Below are positions 23,079 through 30,204 of a stretch of 34,141 nucleotides of DNA, piece after piece. The notes below the pieces were generated by a model. That model had not been told where the DNA came from. It worked only from the letters and a program-made list of their open reading frames with translations, and did not search any database. The position numbers and the translations under genes are program-made. This DNA is from Geobacter sp. UBA4074. Its GTDB lineage: Bacteria; Desulfobacterota; Desulfuromonadia; Geobacterales; Pseudopelobacteraceae. Every line of letters starts with the position of its first letter. Position 1 is the first letter of the stretch. Where the stretch lies: the NCBI GenBank assembly GCA_002383415.1, contig DFYU01000095.1, positions 1,394 to 35,534 of the forward strand, written 5' to 3'.

Positions 23079-24430
23079 AACAAACGGCCAGGATCCTGGT
23101 GGTGGAGGACGATGCCACCTTCCGTTCATTGTTGATGACCATTCTGGAGGACCAGGGCTACGATACCGTTGCAAAGGAGGATGGTAAGGCGGCCCTGATG
23201 GCGTTGCGGCGTCACTCGTTCGACCTGGTGCTTTCCGATCTGCGGCTGCCTGGCCTGGGGGGGCTCGAACTGTACCGGACGGCCACCGCCGAAGGGCTGG
23301 CGCCGCCCTTTATCCTGCTGACCGCCTTCGGTACGGTGGAAGAAGCGGTGGCGGCCATCAAGGAAGGGGTAGCCGATTTTCTCACCAAGCCGCTCAAGGA
23401 CCCAGAAACACTGCGGACACTGGTGCGGCGCACACTGGACAACGAAAGTCGTGTGCGGAGCCTGACTGCGTTGAAGGAACGTGAGACGGCTGGTTTGCCG
23501 CCCGATGAGGTGTTGTTTGCCGGCCAGGCCATGGGAACGGTGCAGCGCATGTTGCGGGAGGTGGCCACTACCCAGGCTACCGTGTTGTTGAGCGGAGAGT
23601 CGGGCACCGGCAAGGAGTTGGCCGCCCGCTACATCCATTGTGCCAGCCAGCGTGGCGAAGGGCCGTTTGTAGCGCTTAACTGCGCAGCCATCCCGGAAAA
23701 TCTGCTGGAAAGCGAGCTGTTTGGCCATGAGAAAGGAGCCTTCACCGGTGCGGTGCAGACCCGTATGGGTAGATTCGAACTGGCTTCGGGCGGCACACTT
23801 TTTCTGGATGAGATCGGCGAGCTGCCCCTTACGCTCCAAGCAAAATTGTTGCGGGTGCTGCAGGAGCGTAGCTTCGTGCGGGTGGGAGGACAGCGTGAAA
23901 TTCGGGTTGATCTGCGGATTATTGCCGCCACCAACCGCGATCTGCTGCAGGAGGTCAGGGAACGACGCTTTCGTGAGGATCTTTATTATCGGCTCAATGT
24001 CTTTCCAATTGCCTTGCCGGCGTTGCGCGACCGAAGGGATGCTCTGAGAGCGCTGAGCGAGTTTCTGGTGGAGCGGATCGCCCACCAGATCGGGTGTGCC
24101 GTACCGACTCTGGATTCGGAGTTGCTGGAAACGTTGAGCAGCTACGGGTGGCCCGGCAATATTCGTGAGTTGCAGAATGTGCTGGAGCGGGCCGTTATTT
24201 TGGGGCGGGGCACCATCACGGTCCAAGATCTGCCGGAGCAGTTACGTTTTCCGCAACGTGCTGCAGAGATTGAAACGCTTGACGGGAGTTTGCGGGACAT
24301 CGAGCGGAGCGCTATCCTTGATGCCCTGGCAGGTTGCGGCAACAATCGACGCCTGGCTGCTGAAAAGCTGGGTATCTCGAAGCGTACCCTGCAGTATCGT
24401 TTGAAGGAATATGGTTTGCTGGGTGGTTAG
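23075..24430 (+). CDS. Sigma-54-dependent NtrC-family response regulator
   Basis: A 451-residue transcription activator. The receiver domain (1-120) has the acidic pair E11/D12, phosphoacceptor Asp55 and a TKP Lys at about 105. The AAA+ domain has Walker A GESGTGKE at 174-181, the sigma-54-contacting GAFTGA loop at 221-226, and Walker B GGTLFLDEIGEL. The C-terminal Fis-type helix-turn-helix spans about 410-448 (NRRLAAEKLGISKRTLQYRL). It should bind upstream sites and open sigma-54 promoters when phosphorylated by the kinase encoded just before it. The nearest candidate target promoter is at 24520-24535, directly after this gene. Overall layout is ZraR-like. Confidence 0.95.
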   Translation: MKQTARILVVEDDATFRSLLMTILEDQGYDTVAKEDGKAALMALRRHSFDLVLSDLRLPGLGGLELYRTATAEGLAPPFILLTAFGTVEEAVAAIKEGVADFLTKPLKDPETLRTLVRRTLDNESRVRSLTALKERETAGLPPDEVLFAGQAMGTVQRMLREVATTQATVLLSGESGTGKELAARYIHCASQRGEGPFVALNCAAIPENLLESELFGHEKGAFTGAVQTRMGRFELASGGTLFLDEIGELPLTLQAKLLRVLQERSFVRVGGQREIRVDLRIIAATNRDLLQEVRERRFREDLYYRLNVFPIALPALRDRRDALRALSEFLVERIAHQIGCAVPTLDSELLETLSSYGWPGNIRELQNVLERAVILGRGTITVQDLPEQLRFPQRAAEIETLDGSLRDIERSAILDALAGCGNNRRLAAEKLGISKRTLQYRLKEYGLLGG

Positions 24431-24466
24431 TGCAATAGTTGCAGCCGGTCGATGCAGGTATTGCAC
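24430..24466. promoter_or_regulatory. Dyad, candidate upstream activator site for the NtrC-type regulator
   Basis: A perfect 8-bp inverted repeat, GTGCAATA (24430-24437) and TATTGCAC (24459-24466), encloses an inner TGCA/TGCA pair in symmetric positions. It lies 80-115 bases upstream of the start predicted from the adjacent sigma-54 promoter, the usual place for an enhancer-type site. It begins at the last base of the regulator stop codon. It could instead be a hairpin terminator, but no T-run follows it. Confidence 0.5.
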
Positions 24467-24519
24467 CTGTAAGGGTGATGTTTTGCTTAAAATTCAGTAA
24501 CATTGGTGCATTATCGTGA

Positions 24520-24535
24520 TGGCACGTATTCTGTA
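24520..24535 (+). promoter_or_regulatory. Candidate sigma-54 (-24/-12) promoter
   Basis: TGGCAC (24520-24525), five bases, then CTGTA: the GG and GT are ten bases apart as the sigma-54 consensus requires. The -24 element is perfect; the -12 element is CTGT instead of TTGC. The start would be near 24546, about 43 bases before the ATG of the Gly-rich protein gene. The location right behind a sigma-54 activator gene supports it. Confidence 0.6.
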
Positions 24536-24588
24536 GATAGTTGAGGCAACGGGACGGATTCCCGATCTCACACAGGAGGTGTACGGAG

Positions 24589-24945
24589 ATGAGCGCACAA
24601 CGGATGATGATACTTGCGGCAGTGGTGGCGACAATGGTGGCCTTTGGTGGCGAGTCCTTTGCCCGCGGTGGCGGCGGTGGTGGCATGGGTGGCGGCGCCC
24701 GGATGAGCGGCGGCGGCCAGAGCAGTCAGCTGAGAGACGGCAGCGGCGATCAAAACCGCATCAAGCAGCAGAAGCGTGAGCAGGTCCAGAAGCGTGAGCA
24801 GTTGCGCGATGGTAGCGGTGCAGGTGCTGCAACCCGCCAGGGTGCCGGTCAAGGCCAGATGCGTCAACTGGGCCCCGGTGACGGCACCGGTACCGGCCTG
24901 CGTCCGCAAGATGGCACCGGCTTTGGCAGCCCTGCCAAGCAGTAG
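24589..24945 (+). CDS. Exported Gly-rich protein with DG(S/T)G repeats, function unknown
   Basis: A 118-residue protein with a signal peptide ending near ESFA (residue 25), then a run RGGGGGGMGGG and a low-complexity basic/Gln region. Four DG(S/T)G motifs occur at residues 50-53, 74-77, 98-101 and 108-111, the first three exactly 24 residues apart. Two are preceded by QLR and the last two by Pro-containing turns (GPGDGTG, RPQDGTG). I know of small exported proteins with similar DGTG tails in Geobacter relatives but no function. Asp-Gly repeats could bind a divalent cation, which is speculation. The ATG at 24589 has AGGAGG upstream. It is the first gene after the sigma-54 promoter. Confidence 0.75.
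   Translation: MSAQRMMILAAVVATMVAFGGESFARGGGGGGMGGGARMSGGGQSSQLRDGSGDQNRIKQQKREQVQKREQLRDGSGAGAATRQGAGQGQMRQLGPGDGTGTGLRPQDGTGFGSPAKQ
24769..24801 (+). repeat. Short tandem repeat inside the Gly-rich protein gene
   Basis: The 15-mer CAGAAGCGTGAGCAG occurs at 24769-24783 and again at 24787-24801, a period of 18 bases, encoding two QKREQ units. It keeps the frame and probably arose by duplication within the gene. Confidence 0.8.
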
Positions 24946-24977
24946 TTGCGTTAACTTTTTACAGGCAAGAGGAAGAG

Positions 24978-25490
24978 ATGCTGTACGTGCGTTTTCTGCA
25001 TAGCATATCCCTGCATCTGATGGTGTCTGTGCTGCTCCTGACACCGGTTTCAGGCCATGCCGGCTGGTTGTTTGGCGATGACGCCCCGGCGGCGCGCGCG
25101 GGGCTGAATCTCAGTCAAGGGTACGACCGCAACACGGTGGTGACGGTTACCGGCCGTGTTGCGGCTCTGCCCGCTGCCGACAGCGACCCGGTGACCATCG
25201 AGCTGACAACAGCCACTGATCGTTTTATCGTGGTGCTGGGTCCCCGCTGGTACTTGCAGGATGATGATCTCGGCTGGAAGATGGGCGATATGGTGTCGGT
25301 ACGAGGATCCCGCGCCCAGGGCAAGGATGGCCACAGCTACCTGATCAGCCAGTGGATCAGTCTGCCTGATGGCGGTCAGTTATCGGTGCGTTCCGACACC
25401 GGCCGTCCGCTGTGGTCAGGTGGCCAGCGCCTTCGCACAGGGCAACAGCAGCACCAGCAAGGTGGTTCCGGTATTCGCCGGGGTCGTTAG
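24978..25490 (+). CDS. Exported small protein with OB-fold-like domain (MamS/MamX-like, tentative)
   Basis: A 170-residue protein with a signal peptide (about 1-28, ending SGHA) and a mature domain of beta-strand character: VVTVTGRVAAL, PVTIELTTATDRFIVVLGPRWYL, GDMVSVRGSRAQ and HSYLISQWI. This alternation of TGRV, a bulky GPRWYL strand and GD-V-VRGS resembles small OB-fold domains found in magnetosome-associated MamS/MamX and other redox-linked proteins. The resemblance is from memory. The C-terminal 30 residues are Gln/Gly/Arg-rich and probably disordered. The start has AGAGGA upstream. It lies 32 bases after the Gly-rich gene in the same apparent operon. Confidence 0.7.
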   Translation: MLYVRFLHSISLHLMVSVLLLTPVSGHAGWLFGDDAPAARAGLNLSQGYDRNTVVTVTGRVAALPAADSDPVTIELTTATDRFIVVLGPRWYLQDDDLGWKMGDMVSVRGSRAQGKDGHSYLISQWISLPDGGQLSVRSDTGRPLWSGGQRLRTGQQQHQQGGSGIRRGR

Positions 25491-25562
25491 GTCCGGGCAA
25501 AGAACGTAGAGGGAATGGTGACAGGCATGCAGATGGTGCAACGCGGGTGGTGGAGTGAGGTG

Positions 25563-26390
25563 ATGTGGTTCAGGCTGGTGAGCACGCTGGTTGTATTGCT
25601 GACGACATCGGCTGTCTGGGGCGACGATAGCGAGCACCGCCTGCAGCAGGGGGTCAGCACGGCTATCGGTAGCGGCTTCGAGGTGACTTATGGCGATTAT
25701 GGCAGCAATGCCGATGCAACCGTGGTTACGGTGCCGGTCCTGCTGGTCGTAAATCCCCTCCAGAATGTTGACCTGACCCTGGAGGTGCCGCTGGTCTATT
25801 TTAGCAGTCGTTCATCCAGCGACGTGGTGGTCACCCGGTCAGGCGGTCAGGGGCGGCGGACCAACGCCACCGTCAGCCTTTCATCCAGCAGCAGCACCAG
25901 TAGCGAGGCCGGCCTGGGTGATATCAACCTGAGTGCCGGCTGGACCGTGCAGCAGGACGAGGAAGGCTGGCTGCCGCGAGTTCGTCCCAACCTGTACCTG
26001 AAGCTGCCCACCGGCGATGATGATAGCGGACTGGGCACCGGCACCTTCGAGTTTGGGCCGGGTCTGTCGCTCTCCAAGTGGCTGGGCGATTTTCAGCTGT
26101 TTGTTGATGGCGTTTACATCCTGCAGGACAGCACCAGCGACTACCAGGGCAAGAACTACCTTTCCTACACCGCTGGCGCTGGCGTCCAGCTCAGTGACCG
26201 TCTGTTTGCCTCACTGTTTGCACGGGGGGCCACAACCCGGGTTGATGGGGGCGATGCTCCGCTCGAAGGACGGCTTAAGCTCAACTTCCTGCAGTCGCGG
26301 CGGGTGGCCTGGGAGCTGTATGGCCTGGCCGGGTTCTCGGACGCCAGTCCGGCGGTCGGTGGCGGGCTGCTGGTGATGTACCAGTTTTAA
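25563..26390 (+). CDS. Outer-membrane beta-barrel protein, putative transporter
   Basis: A 275-residue exported protein. I chose the ATG at 25563 because it begins a clean signal peptide (MWFRLVSTLVVLLTT, cleaved near SAVWG) and follows a GGAG element; an open frame extends back to 25515. The mature part has alternating amphipathic strands with Asp/Gly turns and ends VMYQF, with the terminal aromatic residue used for BAM-dependent insertion. Segments such as LGDINLSAGW, PNLYLKLPTGD and FEFGPGLSLSKWLG resemble the MetA-pathway phenol-degradation/transporter barrel family, so a porin-like role is possible. It is the third exported gene behind the sigma-54 promoter, and its stop overlaps the stop of the convergent larE gene. 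Confidence 0.78.
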   Translation: MWFRLVSTLVVLLTTSAVWGDDSEHRLQQGVSTAIGSGFEVTYGDYGSNADATVVTVPVLLVVNPLQNVDLTLEVPLVYFSSRSSSDVVVTRSGGQGRRTNATVSLSSSSSTSSEAGLGDINLSAGWTVQQDEEGWLPRVRPNLYLKLPTGDDDSGLGTGTFEFGPGLSLSKWLGDFQLFVDGVYILQDSTSDYQGKNYLSYTAGAGVQLSDRLFASLFARGATTRVDGGDAPLEGRLKLNFLQSRRVAWELYGLAGFSDASPAVGGGLLVMYQF

Positions 26391-27187
26391 TCCATGCTGC
26401 CGCTGCGGTAGCCTGATGAATCAATAACCACCCTGCTGAAACCGGCCTTGGCGAAGACTTCTTCAATGGCTTTCTGCAGCAGCGGGTTGGCAGTTACGGC
26501 TGCCAACTCCTGCTGACCAAGCTCCAGCCGCACCCCATCAGCGAGACAACGGGCGCGTACCAGCCTACATCCCATGCTATGCAGTTCTTCCTCGCAGGAT
26601 TCCACCCGCCGCAGCTCTGCGTCGGTAATCGGGCTGTCGTGGAGAAAACGGGTCAGCAGACAACTCTGGGCCGGTCTGTCCCAGCCGGGCAATCCCAGCT
26701 GACGGCTTACGGAGCGGATCTCGGCCTTGCTGAAGCCAAGCTCGGCCAGCGGTGAGCCCACCGCCAGCTCCTGTAGGGCGCGTCGGCCGGGACGATGGGC
26801 CTGGAGGTCATCGAGGTTGCTGCCATCGACCAGGCTCCAGCTGTGGCCTGCGTCAGAGAGAGAGGCAAGCTGACGGAGGCAGAGCGTGATGATGCTTGAT
26901 TTACAACGGTAACAACGATCAGGCGGGTTGGTATGCAGCTCAGGCAGTTCTGACCAGTCCAGACGCAGCTCTATCTGGCGAATGCCGATCTGTTTCGCCA
27001 GTTCACGGGCCGCCTGCAGCTCCCCTCGCAGCTGCATCGGCCCGTGAATGGTGATGGCAATGGCCCGGTCACCCAGTGCATCGTGGGCTGCCTTTGCCAG
27101 CAGGGTCGAATCGACGCCGCCGGAAAAGGCCACCCCCAGAGGGCCTCTGCTGCTCAGATGGTTGATCAGTTGCTGATAGTGCTGCAT
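26387..27187 (-). CDS. larE: LarE-like ATP-dependent sacrificial sulfur transferase
   Basis: A 266-residue PP-loop ATPase. The nucleotide-binding motif SGGVDS is at residues 22-27. Downstream come DRCYRCKSSI, DGSNLDDLQAHRPGRRAL and AQSCLLTRF, matching the LarE family, which supplies sulfur atoms for the nickel-pincer nucleotide cofactor of lactate racemase-type enzymes. The Cys in AQSCLLTRF is at the position I expect for the sacrificial Cys, but this was not aligned. No larA, larB or larC is in the window. The start at 27187 is preferred over an in-frame start at 27211, which falls inside the adjacent terminator. Convergent with the barrel gene. Confidence 0.88.
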   Translation of the reverse strand: MQHYQQLINHLSSRGPLGVAFSGGVDSTLLAKAAHDALGDRAIAITIHGPMQLRGELQAARELAKQIGIRQIELRLDWSELPELHTNPPDRCYRCKSSIITLCLRQLASLSDAGHSWSLVDGSNLDDLQAHRPGRRALQELAVGSPLAELGFSKAEIRSVSRQLGLPGWDRPAQSCLLTRFLHDSPITDAELRRVESCEEELHSMGCRLVRARCLADGVRLELGQQELAAVTANPLLQKAIEEVFAKAGFSRVVIDSSGYRSGSMD

Positions 27188-27206
27188 GGCTTCCGGTTCC
27201 CTAAAG

Positions 27207-27236
27207 CACAAAACGCCCGATGAAGGGCGTTTTGTG
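27207..27236. terminator. Intrinsic terminator after cysK
   Basis: A perfect 12-bp stem, CACAAAACGCCC (27207-27218) with its complement at 27225-27236, and a six-base loop. It reads equally well on both strands, with an AAAA/TTTT run inside the stem. It ends the Rrf2-cysK transcript 22 bases past the cysK stop and insulates larE, whose ATG is 20 bases away. Confidence 0.88.
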
Positions 27237-27258
27237 TGTGGTATGTGGTCTCGTGTGG

Positions 27259-28179
27259 CTAGTCGAACACGCCGGTGGACAGATAACGCTCACCGGTGTC
27301 CGGCAGCACCACCACCAGATTTTTGCCGCTGCCCAGCCGCTTGGCCAGGTTTAGCGCCCCGCTCAGGGCTGCGCCGCAGGAGATGCCTGCCAGAATACCT
27401 TCCTCACGTGCAAGTCGCCGGGCATAGGCAAAGGCCTCCTCGTTGGTAACGGTGATGATCTCGTCATAGATGCTGGTGTTCAACACATCCGGTATGAAAC
27501 CGGCGCCGATCCCCTGGATCTTGTGTGGGGCAGGCTGGCCACCGGACAGTACTGCCGAATCGGCCGGTTCTACCGCGGCGATCCTGATGGACGGGTTGTG
27601 CTGGCGCAGTACCTCGCCGGTGCCAGTGATGGTGCCGCCGGTGCCGACCCCGGCCACAAAGCCGTCGATGCTTCTGCCGGCCATGGCGCGGATGATCTCC
27701 GGTCCGGTGGTGCGGCGGTGCATCTCGGGATTGGCCGGGTTCTTGAACTGTTGGGGCAGCAGGCAGCGCCGCTCGGCGGCGATCTCTTCAGCCCGTTGCA
27801 CCGCACCTTTCATCCCCAGGCTGCCGGGAGTCAGCACCAGTTCGGCACCGTAGGCGGCCAGCAGTCGGCGGCGCTCCTGAGACATGGTTTCCGGCATGGT
27901 CAGGATCAGGCGGTAGCCCTTGACGGCGCAGACCAGGGCCAGACCGATGCCGGTATTGCCGCTGGTCGGTTCCACCACGGTGGCGCCTGGCTTCAGGCAA
28001 CCGTCAGCCTCGGCCGCCTCGATCATGGCCAGGGCGATCCGGTCCTTGACGCTGCCGCCGGGGTTGCCGGCCTCCAGCTTGGCGTAGATGGTGGCCATAC
28101 CCGGTTGCGTCAGTTTATTCAAGCGCACCAGTCGGGTGTTGCCGATGGCCTGTATGCAGGAGTCAATCGGAGGGTGCAT
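27259..28179 (-). CDS. cysK: Cysteine synthase A (O-acetylserine sulfhydrylase)
   Basis: A 306-residue PLP enzyme that makes cysteine from O-acetylserine and sulfide. Diagnostic motifs are the N-terminal IGNTRLVRLN, the PLP lysine in NPGGSVKDR (Lys45), the substrate loop PTSGNTG (71-77), and the phosphate-binding GTGGTITGTG. The length and C-terminus (LPDTGERYLSTGVFD) are typical of CysK. AGGAT precedes the ATG. It starts 20 bases after an Rrf2 regulator with a strong promoter and ends just before an intrinsic terminator, so the two genes form a complete operon. Confidence 0.96.
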   Translation of the reverse strand: MHPPIDSCIQAIGNTRLVRLNKLTQPGMATIYAKLEAGNPGGSVKDRIALAMIEAAEADGCLKPGATVVEPTSGNTGIGLALVCAVKGYRLILTMPETMSQERRRLLAAYGAELVLTPGSLGMKGAVQRAEEIAAERRCLLPQQFKNPANPEMHRRTTGPEIIRAMAGRSIDGFVAGVGTGGTITGTGEVLRQHNPSIRIAAVEPADSAVLSGGQPAPHKIQGIGAGFIPDVLNTSIYDEIITVTNEEAFAYARRLAREEGILAGISCGAALSGALNLAKRLGSGKNLVVVLPDTGERYLSTGVFD

Positions 28180-28199
28180 GGGATATCCTGCTTGATCGG

Positions 28200-28673
28200 T
28201 TAGATGTAGTACATAAAGCGGTGATCCTGCTCTTTTTTGACGCCCATGTCGTGGCCGCGCTGGCAGAGGGTCTGCAGGGTCATCTTGCCGAACAGCTCAG
28301 ACAGCAGGTCGTTGGCATCCTTCCAGACGGTCTGGGTTACGCAGTTGCCCTCGAAAGGACACTCATTCTTGCGGCGACGCTTTTTGCCCTCACCGCCACA
28401 ATCCACCATCAGCACATCCTGTTCGGTGGCCTTGATAATCTCCAGCACCGTGATCTGTTCCGGCTTTCTGGCCAGTGCGTAGCCACCCTGGGGGCCGCGC
28501 TTGCTCTTGAGGATGCCGGCCTTTTTAAGGCTCTGAAAGATCTGTTCGAGATAGCGGGGGGAAATTTCCTGGCGGCGGGAGATGTCCTGAATCTGGGACG
28601 GTGAACCGTTGCCGTTGTAGGCGATATCGAACAGTGCCCGCAGGCCGTACCGGCTCTTGGTTGACAACCGCAT
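28200..28673 (-). CDS. Rrf2-family transcription regulator with IscR-like cysteines
   Basis: A 157-residue winged-helix repressor: STKSRYGLRALFDIAYN, then the recognition helix region ISPRYLEQIFQSLKKAGILKSKRGPQGGY. Three Cys in the effector loop (Cys92, Cys105, Cys111) resemble the Fe-S ligands of IscR (92, 98, 104), but the first interval is widened by a Lys/Arg-rich insert (GEGKKRRRKNE). This suggests an Fe-S-sensing or CymR-like cysteine-pathway regulator. It sits upstream of cysK, which it likely controls together with itself through the 16-bp palindrome in its own promoter. AGGAGG precedes the start. An additional Cys is at 137. Confidence 0.92.
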   Translation of the reverse strand: MRLSTKSRYGLRALFDIAYNGNGSPSQIQDISRRQEISPRYLEQIFQSLKKAGILKSKRGPQGGYALARKPEQITVLEIIKATEQDVLMVDCGGEGKKRRRKNECPFEGNCVTQTVWKDANDLLSELFGKMTLQTLCQRGHDMGVKKEQDHRFMYYI

Positions 28674-28714
28674 GAAAACCTCCTGGTAAGTGCTACGTAG
28701 GTGATTGCCGGTCT

Positions 28715-28743
28715 GATATAGGATACAACAGCGCTGTTGTCAA
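28715..28743 (-). promoter_or_regulatory. Rrf2-cysK promoter with embedded 16-bp operator palindrome
   Basis: On the minus strand a perfect TTGACA (28738-28743) and TATATC (28715-28720) are exactly 17 bases apart. The perfect palindrome ACAACAGCGCTGTTGT occupies 28725-28740, overlapping the -35 box and most of the spacer. A bound dimer would block RNA polymerase, the usual geometry for Rrf2 autorepression. The start would be near 28708. Confidence 0.8.
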
Positions 28744-28792
28744 GAAAATTGCCGGGAAAGTACCGCCTATTCTACTGAACTGCCATGACCCA

Positions 28793-29536
28793 TCACGTAG
28801 CCGGGAGCGGTGCTCGAGCCACGGTGACGCACAGAACCGCAGCCGCTCCGGCCTGTAGTAGGCAGCGCGAGCATTCTGCCAGGGTGGCGCCGGTGGTAAA
28901 GACATCGTCCACCAGGAGCACCCGTTTGTCTGCGACAAGCATCGGGTCTGAAACAGAAAACGCGCCACGCAGGTTGGTTGCGCGCTGCTCGGCGGACAGT
29001 TCGGTCTGGGAGGTGGTGTAGCGGGTGCGCTGCAAGAGCTGCCGCTGCAGCGGCAGCTGCCACTCTTTTCCCAGGATCTCCGCCAGCAGCAGTGACTGGT
29101 TGAAGCCGCGCTGACGCAGCCGGCGTGGATGCAGCGGTACCGGACCCAGCAGATCGGCTTTGGATTCGACAACAAAGTCGCCGAGCTGCCGGGCTGTCAA
29201 CAGCGCCAGCGGTCGTCGCAGGTGAAAGCGGTGACGGTACTTGAAGGCGTGGATCAGGTCGCGGCAGCCGCCATCAAAAAGTACGGCTGCCCGGGCTGCC
29301 TCCCACGGCGGCGGATGCTGCAGACAGATGCTGCAGGGGTGGTCGTGGCCTGCGCCAGCAAAGTGTTGTCCGCAGATGCTGCAGCAGGGGGACGACAGCA
29401 ACGGCAGTTGATCGTGACAGGCCGGGCAGAGGTGCAGCGGCCCGGCCTCGGGGATGAAGCAGCGGCAAAGGTGGCAGCGGGGAGGCAGCGCCAGGTCTAA
29501 CAGTGCCTTGCCCAGCTTGCGGGCTGCGGTGAGCAT
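28793..29536 (-). CDS. comF: ComF-family phosphoribosyltransferase-like protein
   Basis: A 247-residue protein of the ComF/GntX family, linked to DNA uptake in naturally competent bacteria but widespread elsewhere. The N-terminus has zinc-binding Cys pairs (CHLCRCFI, CPAC, CCSICGQHF, CSICL). The C-terminal domain is a type I phosphoribosyltransferase with the PRPP loop VLLVDDVFTTGATL and LRQRGFNQSLLLAEIL. The ATG at 29536 lies 10 bases after the LUD gene stop but lacks a visible Shine-Dalgarno sequence, so it may depend on coupling. The Rrf2 promoter lies just downstream. Confidence 0.9.
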   Translation of the reverse strand: MLTAARKLGKALLDLALPPRCHLCRCFIPEAGPLHLCPACHDQLPLLSSPCCSICGQHFAGAGHDHPCSICLQHPPPWEAARAAVLFDGGCRDLIHAFKYRHRFHLRRPLALLTARQLGDFVVESKADLLGPVPLHPRRLRQRGFNQSLLLAEILGKEWQLPLQRQLLQRTRYTTSQTELSAEQRATNLRGAFSVSDPMLVADKRVLLVDDVFTTGATLAECSRCLLQAGAAAVLCVTVARAPLPAT

Positions 29537-29546
29537 GGGGGTGCGG

Positions 29547-30200
29547 CTAGAAGCCGAGCTCGGCGTTGACCACCACAACGTGCAGGTCGGTCAGGCGCGG
29601 CTTGCGTTCGATGATGGTGGTCACGCGACAGATCCGTTCCGCTGAGTTGCAGTTGCTGCAGAAGCCGGTGCTGGCGCAGGGGGTCTTGGCCTTGAGCCGT
29701 TTGGTGTTGGGTGGCGCGGCCCAGGTCTTGACCCGCTGGATCGCATCCTGCACCGTGCCGTCCACCAGCTTGTTGCGACCAGCCACCACAATCACCTTGC
29801 GGGGGCCGAACTGCATGGCGCCCACCCGGTTGCCGACACCGTCGATGTTGACCAGCTCGCCCCGTAGCGTAAGCGCATTTGTGCTGCACAGGAACAGGTC
29901 GCAGGTCAATTCCCGGCGCAGGATGATCTGTTTTTCGTCCGGTGAGAGGGATGGGTTGCCATGGTTGAGGATCTCCTTGCCGGCGGCCGCCAGTTTCGGC
30001 TCCACCCCCAGCCCGGCGATGGTCATCGAGCCGCCGAAGCCTACAGAGTGGGCATCGGCAGCCTGCTGCAGGATGTAGTCGGCGGCTGCTTGCGGGGCTG
30101 CGCAGTAGACGGCGGTGAAGCCGTTGGTCTCAAGGGCGGCCACCGCCTTGCGGCATTTCTGTTCCCAACTCCAGCTGATCAGTTCTTCGGTCATGGTCAT
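29547..30200 (-). CDS. LUD-domain (lactate utilisation-type) protein
   Basis: A 217-residue LutC/YkgG-like protein. Family features include AHSVGFGGSMTIAGLG, EILNHGNPSLSPDEKQIILRRELTCDLFLCSTNALTLRGELVN(I)D and VGAMQFGPRKVIVVAGRNK. A C-terminal Cys-containing stretch, CASTGFCSNCNSAERICR, may bind a metal or cluster. Family members act in L-lactate oxidation, but no lutA or lutB partner is nearby, so the exact role is open. The start at 30200 has AAGGAG upstream. It lies four bases after the sensor kinase stop and ten bases before comF, in a run that appears co-transcribed. Confidence 0.88.
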   Translation of the reverse strand: MTMTEELISWSWEQKCRKAVAALETNGFTAVYCAAPQAAADYILQQAADAHSVGFGGSMTIAGLGVEPKLAAAGKEILNHGNPSLSPDEKQIILRRELTCDLFLCSTNALTLRGELVNIDGVGNRVGAMQFGPRKVIVVAGRNKLVDGTVQDAIQRVKTWAAPPNTKRLKAKTPCASTGFCSNCNSAERICRVTTIIERKPRLTDLHVVVVNAELGF

Positions 30201-30204
30201 GGTG

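Noticed and set aside
23126..24226. A 366-codon open frame on the minus strand opposite the NtrC-type regulator
   Set aside because: It mirrors the regulator codons in a GC-rich gene, has no recognisable domain and no ribosome site. Similar long antisense frames at 2744-3367, 3939-4721, 5029-5928, 5986-6864 and 8586-9416 were rejected for the same reason.
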